Positions 35,184-44,245 of a stretch of 64,000 nucleotides of DNA are shown in pieces; within the stretch, counting starts at the first letter, position 1, and each line of letters begins with the position of its first letter. The notes beneath the pieces are model-generated. The model worked only from the letters and a program-made list of their open reading frames with translations, did no database searches and had not been told where the DNA came from. Location: contig CACLSS010000001.1 in NCBI GenBank assembly GCA_902609645.1, positions 1-64,000 on the forward strand, given 5' to 3'. Source of the DNA: an uncultured Pelagibacteraceae bacterium (GTDB lineage Bacteria; Pseudomonadota; Alphaproteobacteria; Pelagibacterales; Pelagibacteraceae). Both the position numbers and the translations under genes were made by a program.

Positions 35184-36367
35184 TTTTTTTTGGTAATTCT
35201 TTTTATTTGACTATAAAAATTCTTTTCTGCGAATTCAAAATATAATTTACTTTTATTAGCACAAATTTTATCAGAATCTTTATCTCCGATCATAAAACTT
35301 TTATTATGTTTTATGTGCCATTTTTTTTTAATTTGCTGTATCATCAGATTTCCTGGTTTTCTTAATTCAGTAACTTTTCTATATTTTCTTAACTTAGCTT
35401 TGGGATGATATGGACAATAATTTATATCATCAAAATATATATCTTTTTTTTGAAGCTTGTCTTTAATCTGATTTTGTAATTTATAAAACTCATTTATAGA
35501 AAAAATACCTTTTCCAATTCCAGCTTGGTTAGTGATAATAAAAATGTAATATTTTTTTTTAATTAATAGCTTTAATCCCTTGATAACACCAGGTCTAAAT
35601 TTAAAGTCCTTAAATTTGTGAACATATCCAGTGTCATAATTTATAACACCATCTCTATCTAAGAATGCTGCTGGTTTTGAACAATTGTTAATTAACAAGT
35701 TTCCTGCTCTTTTAAAGTTTTTTGGCGTCCCAATATCTAAAAAAAAATTATTAGTTATAAGTCCCGAAATTTTTTTTTCACTGATTAAATTAGGTAAAAT
35801 TTCATCTTCTAAAGAAATGTTTTTATTTTGGATAAATTTAAAGAACTCCTTTTTAAAAAAATATACTCCACCATTCATATATTTGCTAAATTTTTGAAAA
35901 ACAATTTTATTATGCTTAAGCCCTATAGCTGATAATTTTTTGTTAGACTTATATGATTTATTTTTTACCAATGCTAAAGATCCTAAGCTATCTTTGCTAC
36001 ATGATTTAATTAATTTATTTAAATCAACATCAAGAAAAGTGTCTCCATTTATCAAAATAAAATCGTTTAAATTTTTTTTCTTTAAGGTGTTTAAGGCGCC
36101 CGCCGTACCCATCGGTTTTTTTTCATTAAGACAATTTATAGATATGCAATTATAATAACTTTTGTGAAATTTGTTAATTATCTCCTGCGATTTATATCCT
36201 GTTAGTACAAAAATATTTTTAAAGTGATATTTACAGTAATTTTGTATTATATATTCTAAGAATGGTTTTTTGTTAAAAATAGCCATTGGCTTAGCTTTCT
36301 TATTCAAAAGCGATTTAATCCTAGATCCTTTACCTCCAGCTAAAACAACTAAATCTAATGAGTACAT
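35180..36367 (-). CDS. Fused heptose-1-phosphate nucleotidyltransferase / heptose bisphosphate phosphatase
   Basis: This is a two-domain protein of 395 residues. Residues ~1-228 are a nucleotidyltransferase (LVVLAGGKGSRIKSLLNKKAKPM, then NGDTFLDVDL) of the HddC type. Residues ~230-392 are a HAD phosphatase of the GmhB/HisB-N type (FLDRDGVINYDTGYV, FIITNQAGIGKG, MIGDKDSD). Together with HddA this gives the phosphatase and guanylyltransferase steps to GDP-D-glycero-D-manno-heptose. The zinc loop of GmhB is only partly kept: CPYHP remains, but the usual CxCRKP is TELRKP. It is transcribed opposite to its partners and faces them tail to tail. Confidence 0.85.
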   Translation of the reverse strand: MYSLDLVVLAGGKGSRIKSLLNKKAKPMAIFNKKPFLEYIIQNYCKYHFKNIFVLTGYKSQEIINKFHKSYYNCISINCLNEKKPMGTAGALNTLKKKNLNDFILINGDTFLDVDLNKLIKSCSKDSLGSLALVKNKSYKSNKKLSAIGLKHNKIVFQKFSKYMNGGVYFFKKEFFKFIQNKNISLEDEILPNLISEKKISGLITNNFFLDIGTPKNFKRAGNLLINNCSKPAAFLDRDGVINYDTGYVHKFKDFKFRPGVIKGLKLLIKKKYYIFIITNQAGIGKGIFSINEFYKLQNQIKDKLQKKDIYFDDINYCPYHPKAKLRKYRKVTELRKPGNLMIQQIKKKWHIKHNKSFMIGDKDSDKICANKSKLYFEFAEKNFYSQIKRITKKN

Positions 36368-36435
36368 TTTGATATTCTTTGGTTACTTTTTTTACCATTT
36401 TAAGATATTATTAAATAGTCTTTTATTCAAATATT

Positions 36436-37371
36436 ATGAAATTAATTTCTTTTGTTTTTTCATTTAGAAACGAAGAGAAAAATTTAAAGAATCTTGTTGA
36501 AAGAGTTGATAAAGCAGTTAAAAAAACTGAAAATTGGAATTATGAGTTAATATTTGTAAACGATGACTCAACTGATAATTCTGAAAAAATATTATTAGAT
36601 TTACAAAAAGAATTACCTATAAAAATTATTAATATGTCGAGAAGATTTGGAACTAATCCATGTGTTCTTGCTGGTTTTGAAAATTGCTCTGGTGATTGTA
36701 TCATCTATATGGACTCTGATCTTCAAGATCCACCAGAATTAATTACTGAATTAATTAAACAACATGAAAAAGGTTTTGATATTGTTCATACAAAGAGAAC
36801 AAAAAGGTTAGGAGAGCCAAGATCTAAATTATTTTTTACAAATTTAGCTTATGCAATAATTGATAAGTTATCAGATATAAATTTAGAAAAAGATGTAGGA
36901 GACTTTAAATTAATATCTAAAAGAGCTTTAAATAAAATTTTAGAACAAAAGGAATATAATCCATATATTCGAGGTCTATCCGTATGGGTTGGTTTCAAGC
37001 AAACATATGTTGACTACGTTAGAGAAGCAAGAGAAGCCGGTGAGTCAAAGTTTTCACTGTTTGCAGAAGGACCAGTATCTCAGTTTATTAGGGGTGTAAC
37101 TAGCTACTCACTCAAGCCACTTTACCTAGGCGTGTTATTAGGTTTTTTTGCTTTTATATTTTCAATAATTTTAATTCTCTATGCTCTTTACGCCAAAGCA
37201 ACTGGAATTGCTGTACCTGGCACAACAGGAATATTAATTGTAATATCTTTTTTTTCTGGAGCCCTATTATCTACTATAGGAATTATGGGAATTTATTTAG
37301 CAAGAATTTTTGAGCAAACAAAAGGAAGAACAAGATACGTTATAAAAGATATTAAAGATTATAAAAAATAA
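36436..37371 (+). CDS. Polyprenyl-phosphate glycosyltransferase (GT2, DPM/GtrB-like)
   Basis: This 311-residue protein has a GT2 catalytic domain (SFVFSFRNEEKNLKNLVERV, VNDDSTDNSEKILLDL, the DxD as IYMDSDLQDPPE) and two C-terminal membrane helices (about 230-285). This is the layout of GtrB/DPM1-like enzymes that load a sugar onto undecaprenyl phosphate for use in the periplasm. The neighbouring polytopic protein at 37379 might be the GT-C enzyme using that lipid-linked sugar, as in GtrA-GtrB-Gtr systems. Donor sugar unknown. Confidence 0.87.
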   Translation: MKLISFVFSFRNEEKNLKNLVERVDKAVKKTENWNYELIFVNDDSTDNSEKILLDLQKELPIKIINMSRRFGTNPCVLAGFENCSGDCIIYMDSDLQDPPELITELIKQHEKGFDIVHTKRTKRLGEPRSKLFFTNLAYAIIDKLSDINLEKDVGDFKLISKRALNKILEQKEYNPYIRGLSVWVGFKQTYVDYVREAREAGESKFSLFAEGPVSQFIRGVTSYSLKPLYLGVLLGFFAFIFSIILILYALYAKATGIAVPGTTGILIVISFFSGALLSTIGIMGIYLARIFEQTKGRTRYVIKDIKDYKK

Positions 37372-37378
37372 CTTTAAA

Positions 37379-38926
37379 TTAATTAATTTTATAAATAGAG
37401 TAAAAACTATTATTTTTAAATAAGCTCAAGTTAATTTTCCAACTACTAGGAACCACTATATAATTTGCATTATATTTCTTTTCAATATATTCCCAATCAG
37501 ATTTTTGTTTTGCCTCAAAAGTTTTTTTAATAAACTCTTCTGGAAGGCGAGGGTCATTTTTATTTGGTGGATTATTTATTTCAACACCATAAATATCTTC
37601 AAGTATATTAAATGTATTTTTTAAAAGATATGGATGATAAGGAAGAAAATCAAATGATTGTGTGTCTAATAAAACAGGCTTCATAGAATATTGATTTATG
37701 TAATTAACCGTATCTGATGTGGTAATAAAATATCCCTTGTAATTTGAATTAGATATATCTTTGAAAATATTAAAATGAGCATGTTTTAATTCATTAGAAA
37801 TATTTAGAACAAAATTGTCTTTTAAAGAAATAAAATTTTTATAGTGTTGAATTGAATGAACTATTAAAATTGTAAATACAAAAATTTGAACAAATTTTTT
37901 TTTAAAATTAAATCTTAAAAAAATAAAATAAATTATTGAAATAATAATAGGCCAACCAATAAATGAGTGTAATATTAAAAATCTTGTTGGCATCACTCTT
38001 ACAAAAATATCTGAAAAATATTGTGGAAAAAATTTGTAAGTTATATAGGACATTGTAGAGAGAACAATCGATAAATTTAAAAAAACTATAAATAAATTAT
38101 TTTGTTTATTTTTTTTAAAAAAATAATATGTGTTTATTATAATAAATAGAAACAGTGTCTTTATTAAATATTCATAATGAAGAATACCTAATCGATTTCT
38201 ATGACCATCCCAAAATTCTATGTAAATCTTTAATAAACTACTGTCGAAGACTGATTTTTCAATACTGTTATTATAAAATATCAAAAGGCTTATTAAAGTT
38301 ACAGCTAGGCCAACAATGCCTCCTTTACAAAAATCTAAATTTATTATTTTATTATTATTAATTATTAAACTTATTATTAATATTGATAGCATCCATAAAC
38401 CAATTACAGGATGGACAGAAATTAATAAAAGTGTAAAAAAACCAGAGTATTTAAAATTTTCATTTAAAATTAAACTAAAAATTAATGATGAGAGAGCCAA
38501 ACTAAACATACCATAACTTTGATGAGAAAAAATAAGAGAAGGGTAATCAGTATCTCCAAAATTTTTTTGTAATATCAACATCAATATACTTACTAAAAGA
38601 GCTAAATATTTATTAAGCGTTAAACGATTGACAATCAGGAATGAACTTATTCCAAAACACAATGTAGATAAGAAAAGAATTATTCTCGAACTATTATCTA
38701 CTGAAAATCCAAAAGTTAATAAAATTTGCGCAAATTGATGCAACAAGGTCCAACTATTATAATAATAATATTTCATTGGAGATAAAGGCTCAGGATATTT
38801 AACTATTTCAGAGATTGTGAGGCCGCCATTTATAGCAACCTGATACAAAGAATGTGAGAAGCTTAAAAATATACAAGTAAAAATAATTATGAAATATATT
38901 GCTTTATTGTCTTCTTTAAGGTTCAA
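37379..38926 (-). CDS. Polytopic membrane protein, possible GT-C glycosyltransferase
   Basis: This 515-residue protein has roughly ten or more predicted membrane segments, very rich in Ile, Phe, Leu and Asn, and a soluble C-terminal tail (about 400-515, with DWEYIEKKYNANYIVVPSSW). I recognise no named family. The many helices with short loops and a soluble end resemble GT-C glycosyltransferases or O-unit modifying enzymes. It overlaps rmlB by 4 bases on the same strand and converges with the DPM-like gene, so a role in glycan assembly on the periplasmic side is likely but unproven. Confidence 0.6.
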   Translation of the reverse strand: MNLKEDNKAIYFIIIFTCIFLSFSHSLYQVAINGGLTISEIVKYPEPLSPMKYYYYNSWTLLHQFAQILLTFGFSVDNSSRIILFLSTLCFGISSFLIVNRLTLNKYLALLVSILMLILQKNFGDTDYPSLIFSHQSYGMFSLALSSLIFSLILNENFKYSGFFTLLLISVHPVIGLWMLSILIISLIINNNKIINLDFCKGGIVGLAVTLISLLIFYNNSIEKSVFDSSLLKIYIEFWDGHRNRLGILHYEYLIKTLFLFIIINTYYFFKKNKQNNLFIVFLNLSIVLSTMSYITYKFFPQYFSDIFVRVMPTRFLILHSFIGWPIIISIIYFIFLRFNFKKKFVQIFVFTILIVHSIQHYKNFISLKDNFVLNISNELKHAHFNIFKDISNSNYKGYFITTSDTVNYINQYSMKPVLLDTQSFDFLPYHPYLLKNTFNILEDIYGVEINNPPNKNDPRLPEEFIKKTFEAKQKSDWEYIEKKYNANYIVVPSSWKINLSLFKNNSFYSIYKIN

Positions 38927-39954
38927 ATTTTTAGTCCAAATCTTTTATTAATATTTTTTTTAGATACTATTTTAAAAAATTTTTTGTTGGTCATGTACCA
39001 TTTAAAAGTTTTATTTAGACCTTCCGTAAGTGAAATTTTCTGTCTCCATTTCAATTCTTTTCTAATTCTACTCGAATTTACCGCATATCTCTCATCATGA
39101 CCGGGCCTATCTGTTACATATTTAATCTTATTTTTGTTTGAAAATTTAATTTTATTTTTTTTGGCTATATGAAAAATATTTTTTACTATTTCTAGATTTT
39201 TTACTCTTTTTCCTGTTCCAATATTATAATTTTTTCCAATCTTTCCTTTTAAAAAAATTTTTAGTAAGGCCTCACAGTTATCTCTTACATAAATCCACTC
39301 ACGAACATTTGTTCCTTTTCCATATAAAGGTATTGATTTATTTTTTAATATATTAAAAATAATTTTTGGAATAAATTTTTCTGGTAGCTGTCTTGGTCCG
39401 TAATTATTACAGGAATTTGCTATCACTATCTTAGATGAGTAGGTTCTAAAATATGCTTTCAACAATTGATCAGCGGCAGCTTTCGAGGCAGAGTAAGGAG
39501 AACTAGGGTTGTAATTATAATCTTCATTTACATTTTGATGTTTTGGTATGTCACCATAAACTTCATCTGTTGATACATGAACTAGTTTTATAACCTTTTT
39601 ATTTATTTTACTAAAAGATCTTAGTGACTCCAAAATGTTAAATACTCCCATGATATTTGTTTTTAAAAATGTGTAAGGACTATCTATTGATCTATCAACA
39701 TGTGTTTCTGCTGCTAGATTAAAAATGCCATCAGGTTTATGTTTTTTAATAATTTTTAAAAATTTATTTTTATTATTTATATCCAATTTATAAAAAATAT
39801 ATTTCTTATTTTTTTTAAAATCCTTAACATTATAAGGATTTGCTGAATAACTTGATTTATCAATATTTATAACAAAGTAGTTTTTTTCTAATAAAAACTC
39901 TACCAAATTACTTCCGATGAAACCTTGACCACCCGTTACAATGATTTTTTTCAT
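38923..39954 (-). CDS. rmlB: dTDP-glucose 4,6-dehydratase RmlB
   Basis: RmlB converts dTDP-glucose to dTDP-4-keto-6-deoxyglucose. The 343-residue protein has TGGQGFIGSNLVEFLLEKN, AAETHVDRSIDSP, VSTDEVYGDI, YSASKAAADQLLKAYFRTY (YxxxK), NNYGPRQLPEKFIPK and VTDRPGHDERYAVN, all RmlB signatures. rmlA, rmlC and rmlD are not next to it; the RmlC-like cupin at 33758 could serve, but the rest must be elsewhere, or the 4-keto sugar is used by other enzymes such as the DegT aminotransferase at 23026. It is the first gene of a two-gene minus-strand unit. Confidence 0.92.
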   Translation of the reverse strand: MKKIIVTGGQGFIGSNLVEFLLEKNYFVINIDKSSYSANPYNVKDFKKNKKYIFYKLDINNKNKFLKIIKKHKPDGIFNLAAETHVDRSIDSPYTFLKTNIMGVFNILESLRSFSKINKKVIKLVHVSTDEVYGDIPKHQNVNEDYNYNPSSPYSASKAAADQLLKAYFRTYSSKIVIANSCNNYGPRQLPEKFIPKIIFNILKNKSIPLYGKGTNVREWIYVRDNCEALLKIFLKGKIGKNYNIGTGKRVKNLEIVKNIFHIAKKNKIKFSNKNKIKYVTDRPGHDERYAVNSSRIRKELKWRQKISLTEGLNKTFKWYMTNKKFFKIVSKKNINKRFGLKI

Positions 39955-40014
39955 ATATAAATTTTTTAAAAGAAATGATCTAATATATTAAATTTGTAAA
40001 AGAATTGCTTACTA

Positions 40015-40037
40015 AAATCAATTGTTGATTTAATCAA
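40015..40037. promoter_or_regulatory. Nested AATCAA/TTGATT inverted repeats
   Basis: AAATCAA-TTG-TTGATTT is followed, using the same right arm, by TTGATT-T-AATCAA. Three alternating copies of the half-site lie in the gap between divergent rmlB and the epimerase gene. It may be an operator or simple sequence drift; support is low. Confidence 0.22.
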
Positions 40038-40058
40038 TTTTTAAAATATAAATCTTGA

Positions 40059-40946
40059 ATGTCAAAAATAAAGAAAATTTTAGTTACTGGTGGTGCTGGA
40101 TTTGTAGGCACTAATTTAATTAACCTTCTTTTGAAAAAAACTAAATATAAAATTATAAGTATAGATGATTATTCATCTGGAACAAAAAAAAATCACCTAA
40201 GAAGTAATAGAGTAAAATATTATAAAGGTAACACAAAGAATATTTCTGAAATAATAAAAAATCCAAGAGGAATTATTGCGGTTTTTCACTTTGGAGAATT
40301 TGCAAGAATATATCAAAGCTTTATTAAAATGAATAAATGTATAAATTCTAATTCTGTGGGTACTAATGCTGTTTTTAATTACTGTTTAAAAAACAAAATT
40401 AAACTTATATACTCAGCTACATCTGCTTCTTTAGGCAATAAAGGAAGTGATAAAAATTTATCTCCTTATGCATTTACTAAGGCAAAAAATTTAGAATTAC
40501 TAGAAAATTTAAAAAAATGGTTCAATTTTAAATACGAAGTAATTTACTTTTATAATGTTTATGGTCCAAATCAGATTTGTGTTGGGGATATGGCTACAGT
40601 CATTGGAATTTTCGAGAACAATTATAAAAAAAGAAAATCTCTTCCAGTTGTAAAACCTGGAACACAAACTAGAAGATTTACACACATATTTGATACTGTT
40701 GAAGTTTGTTATATGGCATGGAAAAAAAATTTATGTAGACATTATAGTATTGCGAATAAAAAAACATATTCGATTAATGCGGTTGCAAAAATGTTTAAAA
40801 CAAAAATAAGATATTTGCCTAAACGTAAAGGAGAGCGATATGCTTCTGCTCTAACTAACAAAAATCTTTCAAATAAAGTATATAAGTATTTTGGTAAAAT
40901 AGAACTTAAAAATTATATTCAAAATTTTTTACTAAAAATAAATTAA
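40059..40946 (+). CDS. NAD-dependent sugar-nucleotide epimerase (extended SDR)
   Basis: This 295-residue SDR has TGGAGFVGTNLINLLL for NAD binding, SATSASLGNKG as the Ser/Thr region and SPYAFTKAKNLELL with the YxxxK pair. FYNVYGPNQI and PGTQTRRFTHIFDTVE are as in UDP-glucose 4-epimerase-like proteins. The usual AA motif before the active site is replaced by FHFGEFARIYQS. Epimerisation of a UDP- or GDP-sugar is the probable role. It is the last gene of the polysaccharide island, ending 3 bases from the convergent apt stop. Confidence 0.82.
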   Translation: MSKIKKILVTGGAGFVGTNLINLLLKKTKYKIISIDDYSSGTKKNHLRSNRVKYYKGNTKNISEIIKNPRGIIAVFHFGEFARIYQSFIKMNKCINSNSVGTNAVFNYCLKNKIKLIYSATSASLGNKGSDKNLSPYAFTKAKNLELLENLKKWFNFKYEVIYFYNVYGPNQICVGDMATVIGIFENNYKKRKSLPVVKPGTQTRRFTHIFDTVEVCYMAWKKNLCRHYSIANKKTYSINAVAKMFKTKIRYLPKRKGERYASALTNKNLSNKVYKYFGKIELKNYIQNFLLKIN

Positions 40947-40949
40947 TAT

Positions 40950-41477
40950 TTAGTGACCTGGAAACTCTATTAAACTTTTTGTAAAATAAGATTTCTCAAT
41001 CAGTTTTTTATTTCCACCTAAATCAAATAAATTTATAATAAAAATAAATCCTGCAACCTTACCCTTTGACATCTCTACTAATTTTGCTCCAGCTTCAGCA
41101 GTTCCTCCAGTAGCAATTAGGTCATCAATTATTAATATTTTTTCTCCGTTGTTAATGGAATCTTTGTGAATTTCTAATGTTGCCTCTCCATATTCTAATT
41201 GAAAATCAACTGAAACCTTTTCTGCAGGTAACTTATTTTTTTTTCTCATCAGTATGAAAGGTTTTTTCAACTTGTAGGAAACCGCTGATGCAAAAATAAA
41301 ACCTCTTGACTCTATAGCAGCAATTTTATCAAATTCTAATTTCTTTGAAATATCAACAATTTGATCAATTGAGTAATTAAATGCTTTAGAGTCTTTTATT
41401 AATGTGGTTATATCTCTAAACAATATACCCTTTTTTGGATAATCTGGAATTGATCTTATATATTCTTTTAAATCCAT
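40950..41477 (-). CDS. apt: Adenine phosphoribosyltransferase
   Basis: Apt salvages adenine to AMP with PRPP. The 175-residue protein contains IPDYPKKGILFRDITTLI and the PRPP-binding loop EKILIIDDLIATGGTAEAG, both diagnostic for Apt. Its length is normal. It is divergent from mtnP with 43 bases between starts. MtnP releases adenine from methylthioadenosine, so the two genes form a logical pair: adenine freed by MtnP is recaptured here. Confidence 0.95.
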   Translation of the reverse strand: MDLKEYIRSIPDYPKKGILFRDITTLIKDSKAFNYSIDQIVDISKKLEFDKIAAIESRGFIFASAVSYKLKKPFILMRKKNKLPAEKVSVDFQLEYGEATLEIHKDSINNGEKILIIDDLIATGGTAEAGAKLVEMSKGKVAGFIFIINLFDLGGNKKLIEKSYFTKSLIEFPGH

Positions 41478-41520
41478 ATTTTACTTCATTATCTAACAAA
41501 AAAAGATTAATAATTAAATC

Positions 41521-42396
41521 ATGAAAAATAGAAAGCTTGGGATAATTGGTGGAAGTGGTTTATATAAAATGGAGGGTTTTGAAAAACCGAAGTGGAAAAA
41601 AGTAGATACCCCTTGGGGAAGCCCCTCTGACTCTGTGATGATAGCAAAATTTTATGGAAATGAGATATGTTTCATACCTAGACACTCAAGGGGTCACAAA
41701 ATAAGCCCCACAAATATAAACTTTAGAGCAAACATTGATGCTATGAAACAACTTGGGGTAACCGATCTAATATCTGTATCCGCTGTAGGTTCATTAAAAG
41801 GAAATTTAGACCCTGGAACATTTGTCATTGTTGATCAATTCATAGATAGAACTTTTTCAAGAGTAAAAACCTTCTTTGATAACGAAATTGTTGCTCATGT
41901 ATCAATGGCGCAGCCAACTAGCAAAATTTTAAGAGAATGTTGTGAAGAGGTTCTAAAAAAACTTGATATAAAACATCAGATGGGAGGAACCTACGTAGTT
42001 ATGGAAGGTCCCCAGTTCTCAACTTTTGCTGAGTCTAATTTATATAGATCTTGGAATGCTGACGTAATTGGTATGACAAACATGCCTGAAGCAAAATTAG
42101 CAAGAGAAGCTGAAATTAGGTATTGCACGGTAGCAATGGTTACGGATTATGATTGTTGGCACTCTGAGCATGAAGAAGTAGATGTTGCTATGGTTGTTAA
42201 AACTTTACAAAATAATGCATCCAATGCACAAAACATGATTAAAGAATTAATTAAAACCTACAAACAGTTCTATGATGAAAAAGATCCTGCAAACAATTGT
42301 TTGGATACAGCTATTATTACAGATCCAAAATTAATGACAAAAGAAACTAAAGAAAAATTAAATCATATAGCTGGAAGAGTTTTTAAAAAGAAATGA
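41521..42396 (+). CDS. mtnP: S-methyl-5'-thioadenosine phosphorylase
   Basis: MtnP splits methylthioadenosine (a by-product of spermidine synthesis) into adenine and 5-methylthioribose-1-phosphate. The 291 residues include GIIGGSGLYKMEGFEKP, FIPRHSRGHKISPTNINFRA, YVVMEGPQFSTFAES and TNMPEAKLAREAEI, all typical of MTAP rather than purine nucleoside phosphorylase. It overlaps mtnA by 4 bases (ATGA). 5'-deoxyadenosine is a second probable substrate and would be produced by radical SAM enzymes such as the one at 27174. Confidence 0.95.
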   Translation: MKNRKLGIIGGSGLYKMEGFEKPKWKKVDTPWGSPSDSVMIAKFYGNEICFIPRHSRGHKISPTNINFRANIDAMKQLGVTDLISVSAVGSLKGNLDPGTFVIVDQFIDRTFSRVKTFFDNEIVAHVSMAQPTSKILRECCEEVLKKLDIKHQMGGTYVVMEGPQFSTFAESNLYRSWNADVIGMTNMPEAKLAREAEIRYCTVAMVTDYDCWHSEHEEVDVAMVVKTLQNNASNAQNMIKELIKTYKQFYDEKDPANNCLDTAIITDPKLMTKETKEKLNHIAGRVFKKK

Positions 42397-43463
42397 ATAT
42401 AAACGGAAAAGCATTTAGAACAATATGGTTCGATAATAACATTGTTAAAATAATTGACCAAACAAAACTTCCACATCAATTTATTATAAAAGAATTAAAA
42501 AGTGTTAAAGACGCAATTCTTGCGATTAAAAATATGGAAGTGAGAGGAGCTCCATTAATTGGAGCAACAGCAGCATACGGATTAGTTTTATCAATAATTG
42601 AAAAGAATGATCAGTCTTTTTTAAAAAAATCGAGTGAAGATCTGATCAAATCAAGACCAACTGCAATAAATCTAAAATGGGCAGTTGATAGAATGATGAA
42701 AAAATTATCTGGAGTTAATAGTGAGGAAATTTTAAATATCGCTATAAAAGAAGCAAAAAATATTTGTGAAGAAGATGTTGGCTTTTGTAAGGATATTGGG
42801 GTTAATGGCTTAAAGATAATTGAAGAAATATATAAAAAAAAGAAAGATACAATAAACATCTTAACTCATTGTAACGCTGGTTGGTTGGCAACTATTGATT
42901 GGGGAACTGCAACTTCTCCAATATATCATGCACATAAAAAAGGTATTAAAGTTCATGTTTGGGTAGACGAAACAAGACCTAGAAACCAAGGGGCAAATCT
43001 TACATCATATGAACTAAATGAGGAGGGAATATCAAATACAATAATTACTGATAATGCAGGTGGAATTTTAATGCAAAGGGGACAAGTAGATATGTGTATA
43101 GTTGGAACTGACAGAACTTTATCTAACGGGGATGTTTGTAATAAAATTGGAACTTATTTAAAAGCTCTTGCCGCACATGATAACAAGGTCCCTTTTTATG
43201 TGGCATTACCTAGTTCGACAATAGATTGGAATATAAAAAATTCTAGAGATATTCCAATCGAAGAGAGAAATTCCAAAGAACTCTCCCATGTAGAGGGGTT
43301 AGATAAAAATAATAAATTAACAAAAGTTCTAATTTATCCAGAAAAAAGTCAATCAATGAATTTAGCATTCGATATTACCCCTGCCAAATACGTAACGGGC
43401 CTAATCACAGAAAAAGGTATTTGTAATGCATCAAAGGAGGGATTAGAAAGTTTATTTAAATGA
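42393..43463 (+). CDS. mtnA: S-methyl-5-thioribose-1-phosphate isomerase
   Basis: MtnA isomerises methylthioribose-1-phosphate to the ribulose form. The 356-residue protein of the eIF2B-like family shows MEVRGAPLIGATAAYGL, the catalytic Cys in ILTHCNAGWLATIDWGTA, the catalytic Asp in VGTDRTLSNGDVCNKIGTY, and VDETRPRNQGANLTSYEL. It is coupled to mtnP and to the next gene by 4-base overlaps. The classical later enzymes (mtnB, mtnC, mtnD) are not in the window; the aldolase/dehydrogenase at 44722 is a candidate for the next step. Confidence 0.95.
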   Translation: MNINGKAFRTIWFDNNIVKIIDQTKLPHQFIIKELKSVKDAILAIKNMEVRGAPLIGATAAYGLVLSIIEKNDQSFLKKSSEDLIKSRPTAINLKWAVDRMMKKLSGVNSEEILNIAIKEAKNICEEDVGFCKDIGVNGLKIIEEIYKKKKDTINILTHCNAGWLATIDWGTATSPIYHAHKKGIKVHVWVDETRPRNQGANLTSYELNEEGISNTIITDNAGGILMQRGQVDMCIVGTDRTLSNGDVCNKIGTYLKALAAHDNKVPFYVALPSSTIDWNIKNSRDIPIEERNSKELSHVEGLDKNNKLTKVLIYPEKSQSMNLAFDITPAKYVTGLITEKGICNASKEGLESLFK

Positions 43464-44245
43464 AAAACAATTCTTATACACTTTTACAAGGATCAAATAG
43501 CGGTATAACTAGACTAAAATTAAACGATCCAGGAACATATAATTCTTTATCAACTAGTATGTTGAAATCATTAATAAGTAGATTTAAAGAGCTCGATAAA
43601 GATCAAAAAACTAGAGTTATCATTATTGAAGGTTCAGGAAAGGGTTTTAGCGCTGGTCATAATTTGAAAGAGGTAAAATCTTTAAAAGGCAAACCAAATT
43701 ATAAAAAACTATTTGAATTATGCTCAGAACTGATGATGGTTATAATAAATTGCAATAAACCAGTTATTGCAAAAGTACATGGCGCAGCATTTGCAGCAGG
43801 GTGTCAATTAGTTGCTACCTGCGATTTAGCATTGAGTACTGATGATGCAATTTTTTCAACACCTGGAGTTAACATAGGTCTTTTCTGCAGTACCCCAATG
43901 GTTGCTTTAAGCAGAAACGTTGCAAGAAAGAAAGCAATGAGAATGCTTTTAACAGGTGAACCAGTTAGCGCTAATCATGCTAAAGATATCGGTTTAATAA
44001 ATGATCACTTTAGCAACGATAATTTAGAAGAGGAAGTTGTAAAGTTAGCAGAAAATATTTCTTCAAAGTCTAGAAAGGTTGTTAAAATTGGAAAAAAAGC
44101 TTTCTATAAGCAATTAGAAATGCCTTTAGATAAAGCCTATAAATATACAAGCCAAGTTATGAGTGAAAATATGATGGCCCTTGATGCAAAAGAGGGAATA
44201 TCAGCTTTTATTGAGAAAAGAAAACCTAATTGGAAAGACAAATGA
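43460..44245 (+). CDS. ECHDC3-like enoyl-CoA hydratase family protein
   Basis: This 261-residue crotonase-fold protein resembles human ECHDC3: GKGFSAGHNLKEV (oxyanion loop), KVHGAAFAAGCQLVATCDLA, and FSTPGVNIGLFCSTPMVAL. The two Glu residues that catalyse hydration in standard enoyl-CoA hydratases fall at Q (AAGCQL) and G (STPGVN) here, so it is unlikely to be an ordinary hydratase. It might be a thioester hydrolase, isomerase or non-catalytic. It is translationally coupled with mtnA and the CoA-binding protein, which suggests work on a CoA thioester linked to this pathway. Confidence 0.82.
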   Translation: MKNNSYTLLQGSNSGITRLKLNDPGTYNSLSTSMLKSLISRFKELDKDQKTRVIIIEGSGKGFSAGHNLKEVKSLKGKPNYKKLFELCSELMMVIINCNKPVIAKVHGAAFAAGCQLVATCDLALSTDDAIFSTPGVNIGLFCSTPMVALSRNVARKKAMRMLLTGEPVSANHAKDIGLINDHFSNDNLEEEVVKLAENISSKSRKVVKIGKKAFYKQLEMPLDKAYKYTSQVMSENMMALDAKEGISAFIEKRKPNWKDK

